From a virus: a stretch of 64,000 nt of DNA. The stretch spans positions 33,778 through 97,777 of the IMG/VR virus record IMGVR_UViG_3300034071_000286. One strand, given 5' to 3'. The position numbers and the translations under genes are program-made. This document shows, piece after piece, positions 1 through 6,730 of this stretch; within the stretch, counting starts at the first letter, position 1; each line of letters begins with the position of its first letter. Under the pieces are notes generated by a model. It did no database searches, was not told the DNA's origin, and was given only the letters and a program-made list of their open reading frames with translations.

Positions 1-780
1 GTTGATTTCGGCTAGGATCTCAGCGGAGAGAATGTTGGATAGCTCTGTCTCAGCGTCAAGACCGTGAATAGCCTTGAGATCCTGAGCGAGTTCCATGGTG
101 TACTCTGCCTTGAGGGCGCGTGATACTGCAGTAACAGTAACCTTCTCGATTGAGAAAGCCATCTGTGGGAATGCAGTATTTGAGTCTGTACCAAGAGCTT
201 CAGCCTGAGCTGTTGACATACCTGTAGCAGTGTTATAGGTATTTGTAGCTGTTAGTGGTGTTGTATTTGTGGCACCTGGGATTGTACCCTTGAAACCACC
301 GAATGCAACGTTGGCGTCAGCATTTGGAACTGTTGAGAATGCAGTGTTGACTTCGTTATAGAATGTCTCTGGACCACCGCTGGAGTTTGACCAGTTGTAG
401 GTTGAGGTATTTGTATAACGTGAGCGCATAGCAAAGATAAGTCCTGTTGGACCTGTCATTGGCTGAACGCCGCAGATGTCGTAAGCAATGAGGTTTGGCA
501 TTGCGCGACGAACTAGAGAAATTAGAACTGGATCGAATGTATCGATACCACCTGTACCCTGTGTGGATGAAGAACCACCCATTAGGTTAGCAGGAACTAG
601 AGAAGATGTCTCTGTTAGTGTCTGGAAGTCACCATGAGCAGCTGCTTCACGGAGAGCCTTCTCTGTGTTCTCAAGCATAACTGCTGTGACTGAACGACGA
701 TGCTGGTCCTTAATCTTACCAAGAGCGTCGTGGTCGAGGACTGGTGCCCACTTGTTTTGAATTTCCTCAGCTAGATACAT
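1..780 (-). CDS. 23: Major capsid protein gp23, C-terminus outside window
   Basis: This is the first 260 codons of a T4 gp23-type HK97-fold major capsid protein, which forms the hexamers of the head. The match is seen in MPNLIAYDICGVQPM around residues 94-108 and in ELAQDLKAIHGLDAE near the window edge, both close to T4 gp23. The ATG at 778-780 has a late-promoter box about 35 bases upstream. In T4 the N-terminal part is removed by the prohead protease, which cuts after (L/I)-x-E; here the best site is L55-T56-E57, which would release a 57-residue propeptide. The gene follows scaffold and protease genes, as in T4. The reading frame is still open at base 1, so the protein is truncated only by the window. 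Confidence 0.95.
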   Translation of the reverse strand, partial: MYLAEEIQNKWAPVLDHDALGKIKDQHRRSVTAVMLENTEKALREAAAHGDFQTLTETSSLVPANLMGGSSSTQGTGGIDTFDPVLISLVRRAMPNLIAYDICGVQPMTGPTGLIFAMRSRYTNTSTYNWSNSSGGPETFYNEVNTAFSTVPNADANVAFGGFKGTIPGATNTTPLTATNTYNTATGMSTAQAEALGTDSNTAFPQMAFSIEKVTVTAVSRALKAEYTMELAQDLKAIHGLDAETELSNILSAEILAEIN

Positions 781-814
781 TTATTTTTCCTTTCTTAGAA
801 AATAAGCTTATTTT

Positions 815-822
815 TATTTATA
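815..822 (-). promoter_or_regulatory. T4-type late promoter before gene 23
   Basis: Minus-strand TATAAATA, an exact T4 late -10 box, lies in the gap between the scaffold stop and the gene 23 start. By T4 spacing transcription would begin about 6 bases further on, leaving a leader of about 28 bases. It fits the very high expression needed for the capsid protein. Confidence 0.75.
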
Positions 823-824
823 TA

Positions 825-2015
825 TTAGGTATTCTTAACTGTTCTGGAAAGTGCAGCAACGTAGCGGTTAACGACTGGGTCAACGCCAACTGTTGATGCG
901 ACTTCACCTTCAAATGTTTCTTCTTCAATGTTTGAAGAATATGAAGTTGTTTCATTCTTAAAATAGTTCTCTTTAACAATCATTAGCTTCTTAGTATATG
1001 TGTCAAGATCACCGTCGAACTCAATTCCTTCTGCTAGAGCAGAAAACTTATCTTTCTGAGTTAGTGCAAGATCAGAAGATACTTCTTCAAAAATCTCATT
1101 TGCTTTAGCTTCTAGAATGAAACCTTTTAACTCTGCGTTTTCAGAAATTGATTCGTCAAGTTTTGTCTCAAGAGCAGCGACCTTATCAGCCATTGCTTCG
1201 AGAACATCAACCTTATCCTCTGGAACATTGATATAATGCTCAGCGAATAGGTTCTTCAATCCTTCAATAAACTCTTCAGCGAGTTCATTGCGTAGGGTTG
1301 ATTCGATAGCTACTTCGTTCTCTGTCATCCAATTTTCAACAACGTAGTCGAGATATGTGTTGAGCTTTGACGTTAGCTCTTCACCGATAGTAGCAACTTC
1401 CTCTGCTAACTTAGCTTCAAACTCTTCTTCAAGACGTGTCTGCTCAGCAATGATTCTTGCGGCGACGGCGGCTTCAAATAGAGTTGAAACCTTTTCCTTT
1501 GTCTCTTCTGAAAGATCCTGACCATCAAACATTGCCTCAACGTCTTCCTTGACGCTTAGATGTGGCATTGGATAAGCGGTCTTTGGGCCAGCGCCGAGCT
1601 TGGAGTCGATTGTAGCTTGATTATGAGCGGAGTTATCACCAACGCCCCAATCCTTACCTGGACCAAACTGAGCCATAGTAGCATTGAACCAATGTGTTAG
1701 ATCCTGCTTGCTCATTGCGCCCATAACGCCCATCATATGCTGCATCATACCAATCTTTGATGCGGCTAGAGCCTTGTCGTCGGCAACGGAACGAGCAGCT
1801 GGATGTAGTGAAGAAGCAGCGAGAGTTTCCTCGTCCATCTTCTTTCCACACTCTTCTTCTTCCTCTTCCTTTTTCTTCTTGCCTTTTACAGACTTCTTGG
1901 AAGAATCTTCATCTTCCTTTTCTTCTTCCTCTTCCTCGTGCTTACCTTCCCAAGCCTTTTTCTTGGCTTCGTCTAGGTTAGCAACGTCTTCAAGGTCGTG
2001 TTCGTTATTAGCCAT
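825..2015 (-). CDS. 22: Prohead core scaffolding protein gp22-like
   Basis: A 396-residue, very acidic, mostly helical protein in the position of T4 gene 22, between the protease and capsid genes. T4 gp22 (269 aa) is the main internal scaffold and is degraded by gp21 during maturation. Visible features are an extremely charged Glu/Lys stretch at about residues 18-60, a region of long amphipathic helices from about 150 to 340, and few aromatic residues. It is longer than T4 gp22, mainly because of the charged N-terminal third. Several L/I-x-E triplets (for example LEE and LAE) could be protease sites. Function is assigned from position and composition rather than a strong motif. Confidence 0.8.
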   Translation of the reverse strand: MANNEHDLEDVANLDEAKKKAWEGKHEEEEEEKEDEDSSKKSVKGKKKKEEEEEECGKKMDEETLAASSLHPAARSVADDKALAASKIGMMQHMMGVMGAMSKQDLTHWFNATMAQFGPGKDWGVGDNSAHNQATIDSKLGAGPKTAYPMPHLSVKEDVEAMFDGQDLSEETKEKVSTLFEAAVAARIIAEQTRLEEEFEAKLAEEVATIGEELTSKLNTYLDYVVENWMTENEVAIESTLRNELAEEFIEGLKNLFAEHYINVPEDKVDVLEAMADKVAALETKLDESISENAELKGFILEAKANEIFEEVSSDLALTQKDKFSALAEGIEFDGDLDTYTKKLMIVKENYFKNETTSYSSNIEEETFEGEVASTVGVDPVVNRYVAALSRTVKNT

Positions 2016-2045
2016 TGAAATAGTCTCCTATTGTGAATTTTAATT

Positions 2046-2053
2046 TATTTATA
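2046..2053 (-). promoter_or_regulatory. T4-type late promoter before gene 22
   Basis: Exact minus-strand TATAAATA, overlapping the stop codon of the protease gene and about 30 bases upstream of the scaffold start. It lets the abundant scaffold and capsid proteins be transcribed independently of the weaker genes upstream. Confidence 0.7.
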
Positions 2054-2726
2054 ATAACTTGGATTTTAGTGCTAATGAAGTTAGATAATTCTCGAAAATA
2101 GCTAACTTCTGTTCTTCTAATTCAGCTTTTGACATCTGATGAACTTCTTGCTTAATAATATGAAGCTGCTCTTCTTGCCAAGTTCCTTTAACTGGATCAT
2201 AGATCCACTCTACTCCTTCCATAATACCTTCAACGAACGCACTTGGAGCGGAAGGATCTGCAACGATATCAGCTGCCGTTGCAATCTTGTAATCTGGCTG
2301 AACTTCCATAACGCCTTCTTTCATGGGCTTTAATGAACCCATACCACGAGAAGAAACGCCTAGCTTAGCACCAGACTTTAATAGACCTTTAGCGATGTTA
2401 CCCATTGGAGTATCAGTTAGCTTTGCCTTACCGATATAATTTGGTCCATCTTTCTTTAATTCAGTGATGATATGTGAAACTCTATCAAGATTGATCTGTG
2501 GACCAGCTGGATGTCCTAGCTCACCATAGGCACGCTTTGCATCAACAACTTCCTTGATGTAACGAGCAACTTCTTTATCCATGACTTGCTCTGGATAAAT
2601 TCTACCGTTACGATTCTTGATATTACTCTGTAAGAAGATGCCGTGAATATAATGCTCTTTCTCTCCGCTTTCTTTTGCTTCTGAAAGATATTCTACATCT
2701 TCAAATAATTCGGTAATGAGTTTCAT
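2049..2726 (-). CDS. 21: Prohead core protease gp21
   Basis: A 225-residue serine protease of the T4 gp21 family (herpesvirus-assemblin-like fold), which cleaves scaffold, capsid and core proteins in the prohead. T4 gp21 has 212 residues. The catalytic His is in GELGHP (H72) and the catalytic Ser in LGVSSRG (S125 or S126); both motifs and their spacing of about 53 residues match the family. The N-terminal HYIHGIFLQ...NRNGRIYP is also typical of phage prohead proteases. It lies directly upstream of the scaffold and capsid genes, its two main substrates. Confidence 0.93.
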   Translation of the reverse strand: MKLITELFEDVEYLSEAKESGEKEHYIHGIFLQSNIKNRNGRIYPEQVMDKEVARYIKEVVDAKRAYGELGHPAGPQINLDRVSHIITELKKDGPNYIGKAKLTDTPMGNIAKGLLKSGAKLGVSSRGMGSLKPMKEGVMEVQPDYKIATAADIVADPSAPSAFVEGIMEGVEWIYDPVKGTWQEEQLHIIKQEVHQMSKAELEEQKLAIFENYLTSLALKSKLL

Positions 2727-2735
2727 TTCTTTCCC

Positions 2736-2984
2736 TTAATACTTGTAAGCTATAGGAGTTGCTACCATATTAGCGCCTATGATAATATCAGAACCGCTTT
2801 TTTGAATAACAATCTCACTATTACCCAATACGGTAGTTGATGCGAATTGAACACCGTTAGAATATTTTTGAATTAGAATTGTATTAGCAGTTCCTCTATT
2901 AACAACACGAACAAGAACGCTTGTGTAAACATCGTTTGCTGTGCTATTAATATCGATTTCGTTTCCTAGTAATTTGAATATCAT
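2736..2984 (-). CDS. Small conserved prohead-region protein
   Basis: An 82-residue protein of predicted beta structure, with strand-like alternation such as TSVLVRVVNRG and SEIVIQKSGSDIIIGA. There is no Cys, signal peptide or membrane segment. It begins on the last base of the preceding stop codon, so it is probably translationally coupled. It lies between the core protein gene and the protease gene, where T4 has none. The fold suggests a small structural or decoration protein, but I do not recognise the family and assign no function. Confidence 0.75.
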   Translation of the reverse strand: MIFKLLGNEIDINSTANDVYTSVLVRVVNRGTANTILIQKYSNGVQFASTTVLGNSEIVIQKSGSDIIIGANMVATPIAYKY

Positions 2985-3979
2985 TAGAGTGTCCCTGTAT
3001 CAAGTCTGCCCGTTGACCAACCGGCTGCTCCCGGTCCAGTGTAATCTGTAAGAGTAGCTGGAGAATTACCAGACTCAGAACGTCCGTGCATCTTCCAAGC
3101 TTTGGCGTAAAGAATTTTCATGCCTTTTTCTTTACCATATTCCTTAACGAAACGCTCTTTATTTGACTTGATCCAATCTTCAATCTTTGGATCTGAAGGA
3201 GCAACTTCGTCTAACTTGTTTTTTGCTTTTTCAATACCAGCTTCTCTCTTATCTATATTAACCATATCAGAAGCTTTTCTATTCATTGGATCTTTGATAT
3301 TCTTTAGTTTCTGAACTTCACTAGCTGCCTTTTTAACATATGCAGCTAAAATTCTTCCAGACAATTCATCTAGTTGTTCATCTTCAGTCATCTTCTTTAC
3401 TAAGAAAGTTGATCCTTTTAACTTACCGATTGTCTTGTTTGTTCTATCAAGAAGACCAGCTGGTTTGCCTAAACTTCTTGAATCCTTCTTATTTTTCATA
3501 AGATGAGAATCTGTAAACTGATTACCGACTCTTAGAGCCTTGCCAATCTCGATTCCTTCGTTGGTCTTTTTATCGACAAGTAACTTGCGATCTTTTTTGT
3601 CGGTGTAACCTGGGCATTCGTCCATACCATGAACTTCACACTGCATACCTTCTTTAGTATTGTTACAACCACAGGATTCAGAGAATGACATAATTGCAGT
3701 CTTTTTTTCACCAGCACCTAGCTTCTGGTTGGTTATATTTGAGTCTGTCTCTTCGTAAACGCTTGCTTCCTGACGTGGATACTTAGCTGGCTTCGTTGAA
3801 CCAGTATAAACATCGTCGCCATTACCAACACGATCTTCGTGCTTCTCTACTGGATGCTTATCGTCAATAAACTTTAGACCATCAGGAGAGTTCCATTGGT
3901 ACATATCCTTATGGTTTAGCTTAACGACCTTGCTGGATTTAACACCAGCTAAAACGTCTTTTAAAGGCTTCTTTGCCAT
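2984..3979 (-). CDS. Putative prohead core protein (gene 68 position) with Cys cluster
   Basis: A 331-residue basic protein in the slot of T4 gene 68, a minor core protein of 141 residues, but much longer and without clear similarity to it. Three parts can be seen: an N-terminal Lys/Asp-rich segment; a compact cluster C103, C105, C114, H117, C122 that looks like a small metal site; and a C-terminal Lys-rich helical half ending in a KERFVKEYGKEKG...LYAKAWKMHG segment, a type common in phage structural proteins. It sits one base after the gp67-like gene. Likely a prohead or virion protein; the biochemical role is unknown. Confidence 0.7.
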   Translation of the reverse strand: MAKKPLKDVLAGVKSSKVVKLNHKDMYQWNSPDGLKFIDDKHPVEKHEDRVGNGDDVYTGSTKPAKYPRQEASVYEETDSNITNQKLGAGEKKTAIMSFSESCGCNNTKEGMQCEVHGMDECPGYTDKKDRKLLVDKKTNEGIEIGKALRVGNQFTDSHLMKNKKDSRSLGKPAGLLDRTNKTIGKLKGSTFLVKKMTEDEQLDELSGRILAAYVKKAASEVQKLKNIKDPMNRKASDMVNIDKREAGIEKAKNKLDEVAPSDPKIEDWIKSNKERFVKEYGKEKGMKILYAKAWKMHGRSESGNSPATLTDYTGPGAAGWSTGRLDTGTL

Positions 3980-3980
3980 T

Positions 3981-4214
3981 CTATTCTTCCTCTGATGTTT
4001 CTAAAGAATCTTCTTCGTATTCTGGTTCTTGCTCAGCTTCTGGCTCTTGTTCTGGCTCATAATTGTATAACTGTTGAGCGATTTCAACTTTACGAGCTTC
4101 AACTCTATCTCTAATTCTATCAACTACGAGATCATTAAAAGCTGCTTCAAACTCAACTGGTTTCTGCTCAGCGGCTGAAATAAGTAAATCATCTAAAGTA
4201 TATTTATCAGTCAT
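3981..4214 (-). CDS. 67: Prohead core protein gp67-like
   Basis: A 77-residue acidic protein with a C-terminal tail made almost entirely of Glu, Pro and Gln (from about residue 52). T4 gp67 is 80 residues, also acidic with a Glu-rich end, and is encoded just after the portal gene, as here. In T4 it is an essential core component that is cut to internal peptides. The N-terminal 50 residues carry a helix with DRIRDRVEARKVEIAQQL. The assignment rests on size, composition and exact gene position. Confidence 0.75.
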   Translation of the reverse strand: MTDKYTLDDLLISAAEQKPVEFEAAFNDLVVDRIRDRVEARKVEIAQQLYNYEPEQEPEAEQEPEYEEDSLETSEEE

Positions 4215-4220
4215 GATATA

Positions 4221-6020
4221 TTATCCTTGCTGTTGTTCTGGTTGTGTACCGGCTGTTCCTGTAACTCTGGTAGCTAGGTCTTTATTCTTAGCTAATACCT
4301 GAATTGCTGCCTTGTACTTTTCTTCATCCTTTGGAGTTCTATTAGGTTTACCAAGCTGCTTCATCTGCTTAACGATGATCTGAGCGTTACGAACCTGCTC
4401 CATCTTTTTAACTAATTCTTCGTCTCTACCCATAGAGCCTTCAGTTCCTGGCATTAAATCTTGTTGTTGATTCATAGCATCTATCTGCTGAACCATCTGG
4501 AGATTCTGTTCAATAACTGGGTTAATCCATCTTGGATCTTGAGACTGATTCTCTGAATTAATTAGAGCATCTTGTACTTCAATATCTTCATCTGATTGAT
4601 GTAGGATATTCTTACGAATCCAAGTGTGTGAATAATACTTACCCGCAATATTCTGGAACGCATCGGCAAGCTGAATACGACCCTGAGCAATTTCTGCATC
4701 TTTAAGTTCGGTGAAGTAATTATCTTTTTCGTAATCGAACTTGATGTCATTAGAGAATATTTTCCAGTCATCAAGAGTCGTGACACCCTTTAGAACTAGT
4801 TGCTTCTCTAGCATCTTTAAGAATAACTGAGAAAATCTATTTCTTAGTCTTGTAATGAATCTAACGAACTTCAATTCGTCTCTGGTAATTTCTGTTGCTC
4901 TACCTAGTGAGAATAGAGCATCTGAATTAAGTCGTGACACTGGGACGTTTAGAGCGTTCAAAAACTTCTTCTGGAAGTAAAGAACGTCATCCATCTGTCC
5001 TAGTGTCTGACCGCCTGGTAGGGTAGTAACCTCCGTACCTCTACCACCTTCACGACGAGGAAGCCAATAGTCTTCAAGCATCGTCATGAATTTACGGTCG
5101 TCTCTAATGTCGCCTGTCTGGGCGTCATATATTAATCTGTTCTTATGCTTAACCATAATGTCACGGACGTATTGTTCTGCCTTCATCTTAGGTAGATTAC
5201 CAACGTCAATGTACCAAATACGGCGTTCGGGCGCACGAGCAAGACGATAAATTACCAAGGCATCTTCCAGTGTGCGCAACTGGTTTAGTGGTTTTATCGC
5301 TTTATGAAGATATGAAAGAACCATCGTTCCTTGGTTGTCCGTTAGACCAGAAACAACATGAAGAATAGAGTCCTTAGCAATCTTTAGACCGGTGGTTGAT
5401 GGTCCAACTGCCTTATTGCCAAAATTAAATCCCTTATCATTAAAAATAAAATATTCGTTAACAGTTTTTGTTACTACTGCATCGCCTGGGTTATTAGCTT
5501 GAACTTTTTTCTTCTGAACTTCTCTGACCTTACGTATCTTGCGAGGATCGATATATCTAAGTTCTTTGATGCCTTCTTGTGGCGCTCTCTCGTCAATTAC
5601 TACATGATAGTATAAACGACCATCAATATACCAACGACGATAAATCTCATAAGCAAAACGATTAAATTCTAGAATCTTTAAACAATTATCAAACTCTTCA
5701 CGAATAATCTTCTTAATGTTATCGTTAATCTTAACATCTTCAAGATTAATTTCTACGACTTTATCTTCATCGATAGCGATTGATTCGTTTACAATCTCAT
5801 CAACTGCTGAGTCACACTCAGGCTGAAGAGACATTTCTCTATACTTTGTAACTAATTCTGCTTCAGATCTTACTGTGCCATCTAAGTCTACGTATGTACC
5901 AAAAGCACCACCAGCAGAAACGACAACAGCCCCATCATCTGAGTCCTTTGGTGGAGCAAATGATGGTAACTCTACGTCCTGCTTCTTTTTTCTGAATTCG
6001 AAACCGAAAAACTCTGCCAT
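4221..6020 (-). CDS. 20: Portal protein gp20
   Basis: A 599-residue portal protein that forms the dodecameric ring at the head vertex and docks the terminase and neck. T4 gp20 has 524 residues. T4-type portal segments are visible, including ECDSAVDEIVNE near the N-terminus, YRRWYIDGRLYYHVVID, ELRYIDPRKIRKVREV, RAPERRIWYIDVGNLP and LPGGQTLGQMDDVLYF. The extra length is mostly at the Gln-rich C-terminus (QQQDLMPGTEG and beyond). It is followed at once by the gp67-like gene. Its ribosome-binding site GGAG lies in a possible hairpin described separately. Confidence 0.95.
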   Translation of the reverse strand: MAEFFGFEFRKKKQDVELPSFAPPKDSDDGAVVVSAGGAFGTYVDLDGTVRSEAELVTKYREMSLQPECDSAVDEIVNESIAIDEDKVVEINLEDVKINDNIKKIIREEFDNCLKILEFNRFAYEIYRRWYIDGRLYYHVVIDERAPQEGIKELRYIDPRKIRKVREVQKKKVQANNPGDAVVTKTVNEYFIFNDKGFNFGNKAVGPSTTGLKIAKDSILHVVSGLTDNQGTMVLSYLHKAIKPLNQLRTLEDALVIYRLARAPERRIWYIDVGNLPKMKAEQYVRDIMVKHKNRLIYDAQTGDIRDDRKFMTMLEDYWLPRREGGRGTEVTTLPGGQTLGQMDDVLYFQKKFLNALNVPVSRLNSDALFSLGRATEITRDELKFVRFITRLRNRFSQLFLKMLEKQLVLKGVTTLDDWKIFSNDIKFDYEKDNYFTELKDAEIAQGRIQLADAFQNIAGKYYSHTWIRKNILHQSDEDIEVQDALINSENQSQDPRWINPVIEQNLQMVQQIDAMNQQQDLMPGTEGSMGRDEELVKKMEQVRNAQIIVKQMKQLGKPNRTPKDEEKYKAAIQVLAKNKDLATRVTGTAGTQPEQQQG

Positions 6021-6026
6021 TTAAAT

Positions 6027-6057
6027 CTCCAAATATTGGAGGGAGAAAAACTCTCCC
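6027..6057 (-). promoter_or_regulatory. Tandem hairpins covering the gene 20 ribosome-binding site
   Basis: In the leader of gene 20 the plus strand reads CTCCAA-ATA-TTGGAG (6027-6041) followed at once by GGGAGA-AAAAC-TCTCCC (6041-6057). In the mRNA the first hairpin pairs the Shine-Dalgarno GGAG with an upstream CUCC, and the second shares bases with it, so the two may be alternative folds. A role in limiting portal translation is inference. There is no U-run, so neither is a terminator. Confidence 0.4.
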
Positions 6058-6081
6058 CCCACAATTATATAATACTTAGTA

Positions 6082-6693
6082 TTAGAATACTGGGCCAACT
6101 TCAGTTTCGCCAAGGTATGGTGTAACCTTACCAGCTGTCTGGAGTGAAGCGTCTTCAATGATTGGTAGCCAATAATCGTATGAGAAGTTAACTGTGAACT
6201 CTTCAACTGCATTAGCTGTATCCCAACCTAGTGAAATACCGCTAACCTGAGTTGGGAATGCACCAACTAACTGACATGTACGAAGAATAGCACCGTCTTT
6301 ACCAAACTGCGTAACGTCAACTGCGAGAGCCTTATAGCCTTCAGCTGATGCTTCTGGTAGACGAATGTTTGACTGAACAGTGTTAATACCGTTCATCCAA
6401 GCTTCGAACATTGAACGAACTGAGAAGTCCTCATCGTTCATTACTGTGATTGACCAATCAGCGTAGCTTCTTTCACCAGCAACCTTGATCTTTCTACCGA
6501 AATATGGAACTTCGATATTAGAAATCGTTGATTCTGGTAACTCAGCTGCCTTACAAGTAAATACAAACTTGCTAAGAGCGATTGGGTTAACAGGAATCGC
6601 TGGTGGAGGAGTTACGACTACTTGGAATAGGGATGGTCTGGCACCTCCATATGTCAGACCATTTGCTTTGAAACTATTAATATTAAAGGGCAT
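6082..6693 (-). CDS. 19: Tail tube protein gp19
   Basis: A 203-residue tail tube subunit that stacks as hexamers to form the inner tube through which DNA passes. T4 gp19 has 163 residues. Family signs are the start MPFNINSFKANGLTYGGARPSLFQV, the central ELPESTISNIEVPYFGRKIKVAG and the C-terminal ISLGWDTANAVEEFTVNFSYDYW. It is encoded between the sheath and portal genes as in T4. A paralogue at 57135-57794 is probably the tube initiator. The ribosome-binding site AAGGAGT precedes the ATG. Confidence 0.95.
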   Translation of the reverse strand: MPFNINSFKANGLTYGGARPSLFQVVVTPPPAIPVNPIALSKFVFTCKAAELPESTISNIEVPYFGRKIKVAGERSYADWSITVMNDEDFSVRSMFEAWMNGINTVQSNIRLPEASAEGYKALAVDVTQFGKDGAILRTCQLVGAFPTQVSGISLGWDTANAVEEFTVNFSYDYWLPIIEDASLQTAGKVTPYLGETEVGPVF

Positions 6694-6722
6694 CTATATT
6701 ACTCCTTTTGAGTTTTTATTCT

Positions 6723-6730
6723 TATTTATT
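6723..6730 (-). promoter_or_regulatory. Possible late promoter before gene 19
   Basis: Minus-strand AATAAATA, one change from the T4 late box, about 30 bases before the tube gene start and overlapping the end of the sheath gene. Position fits, but it is a variant box. Confidence 0.45.

Noticed and set aside
1684-2043. Plus-strand frame rich in Ser and Phe opposite the scaffold gene
   Set aside because: It is the complement of the Glu-rich coding stretch of gene 22; no ribosome site or family.
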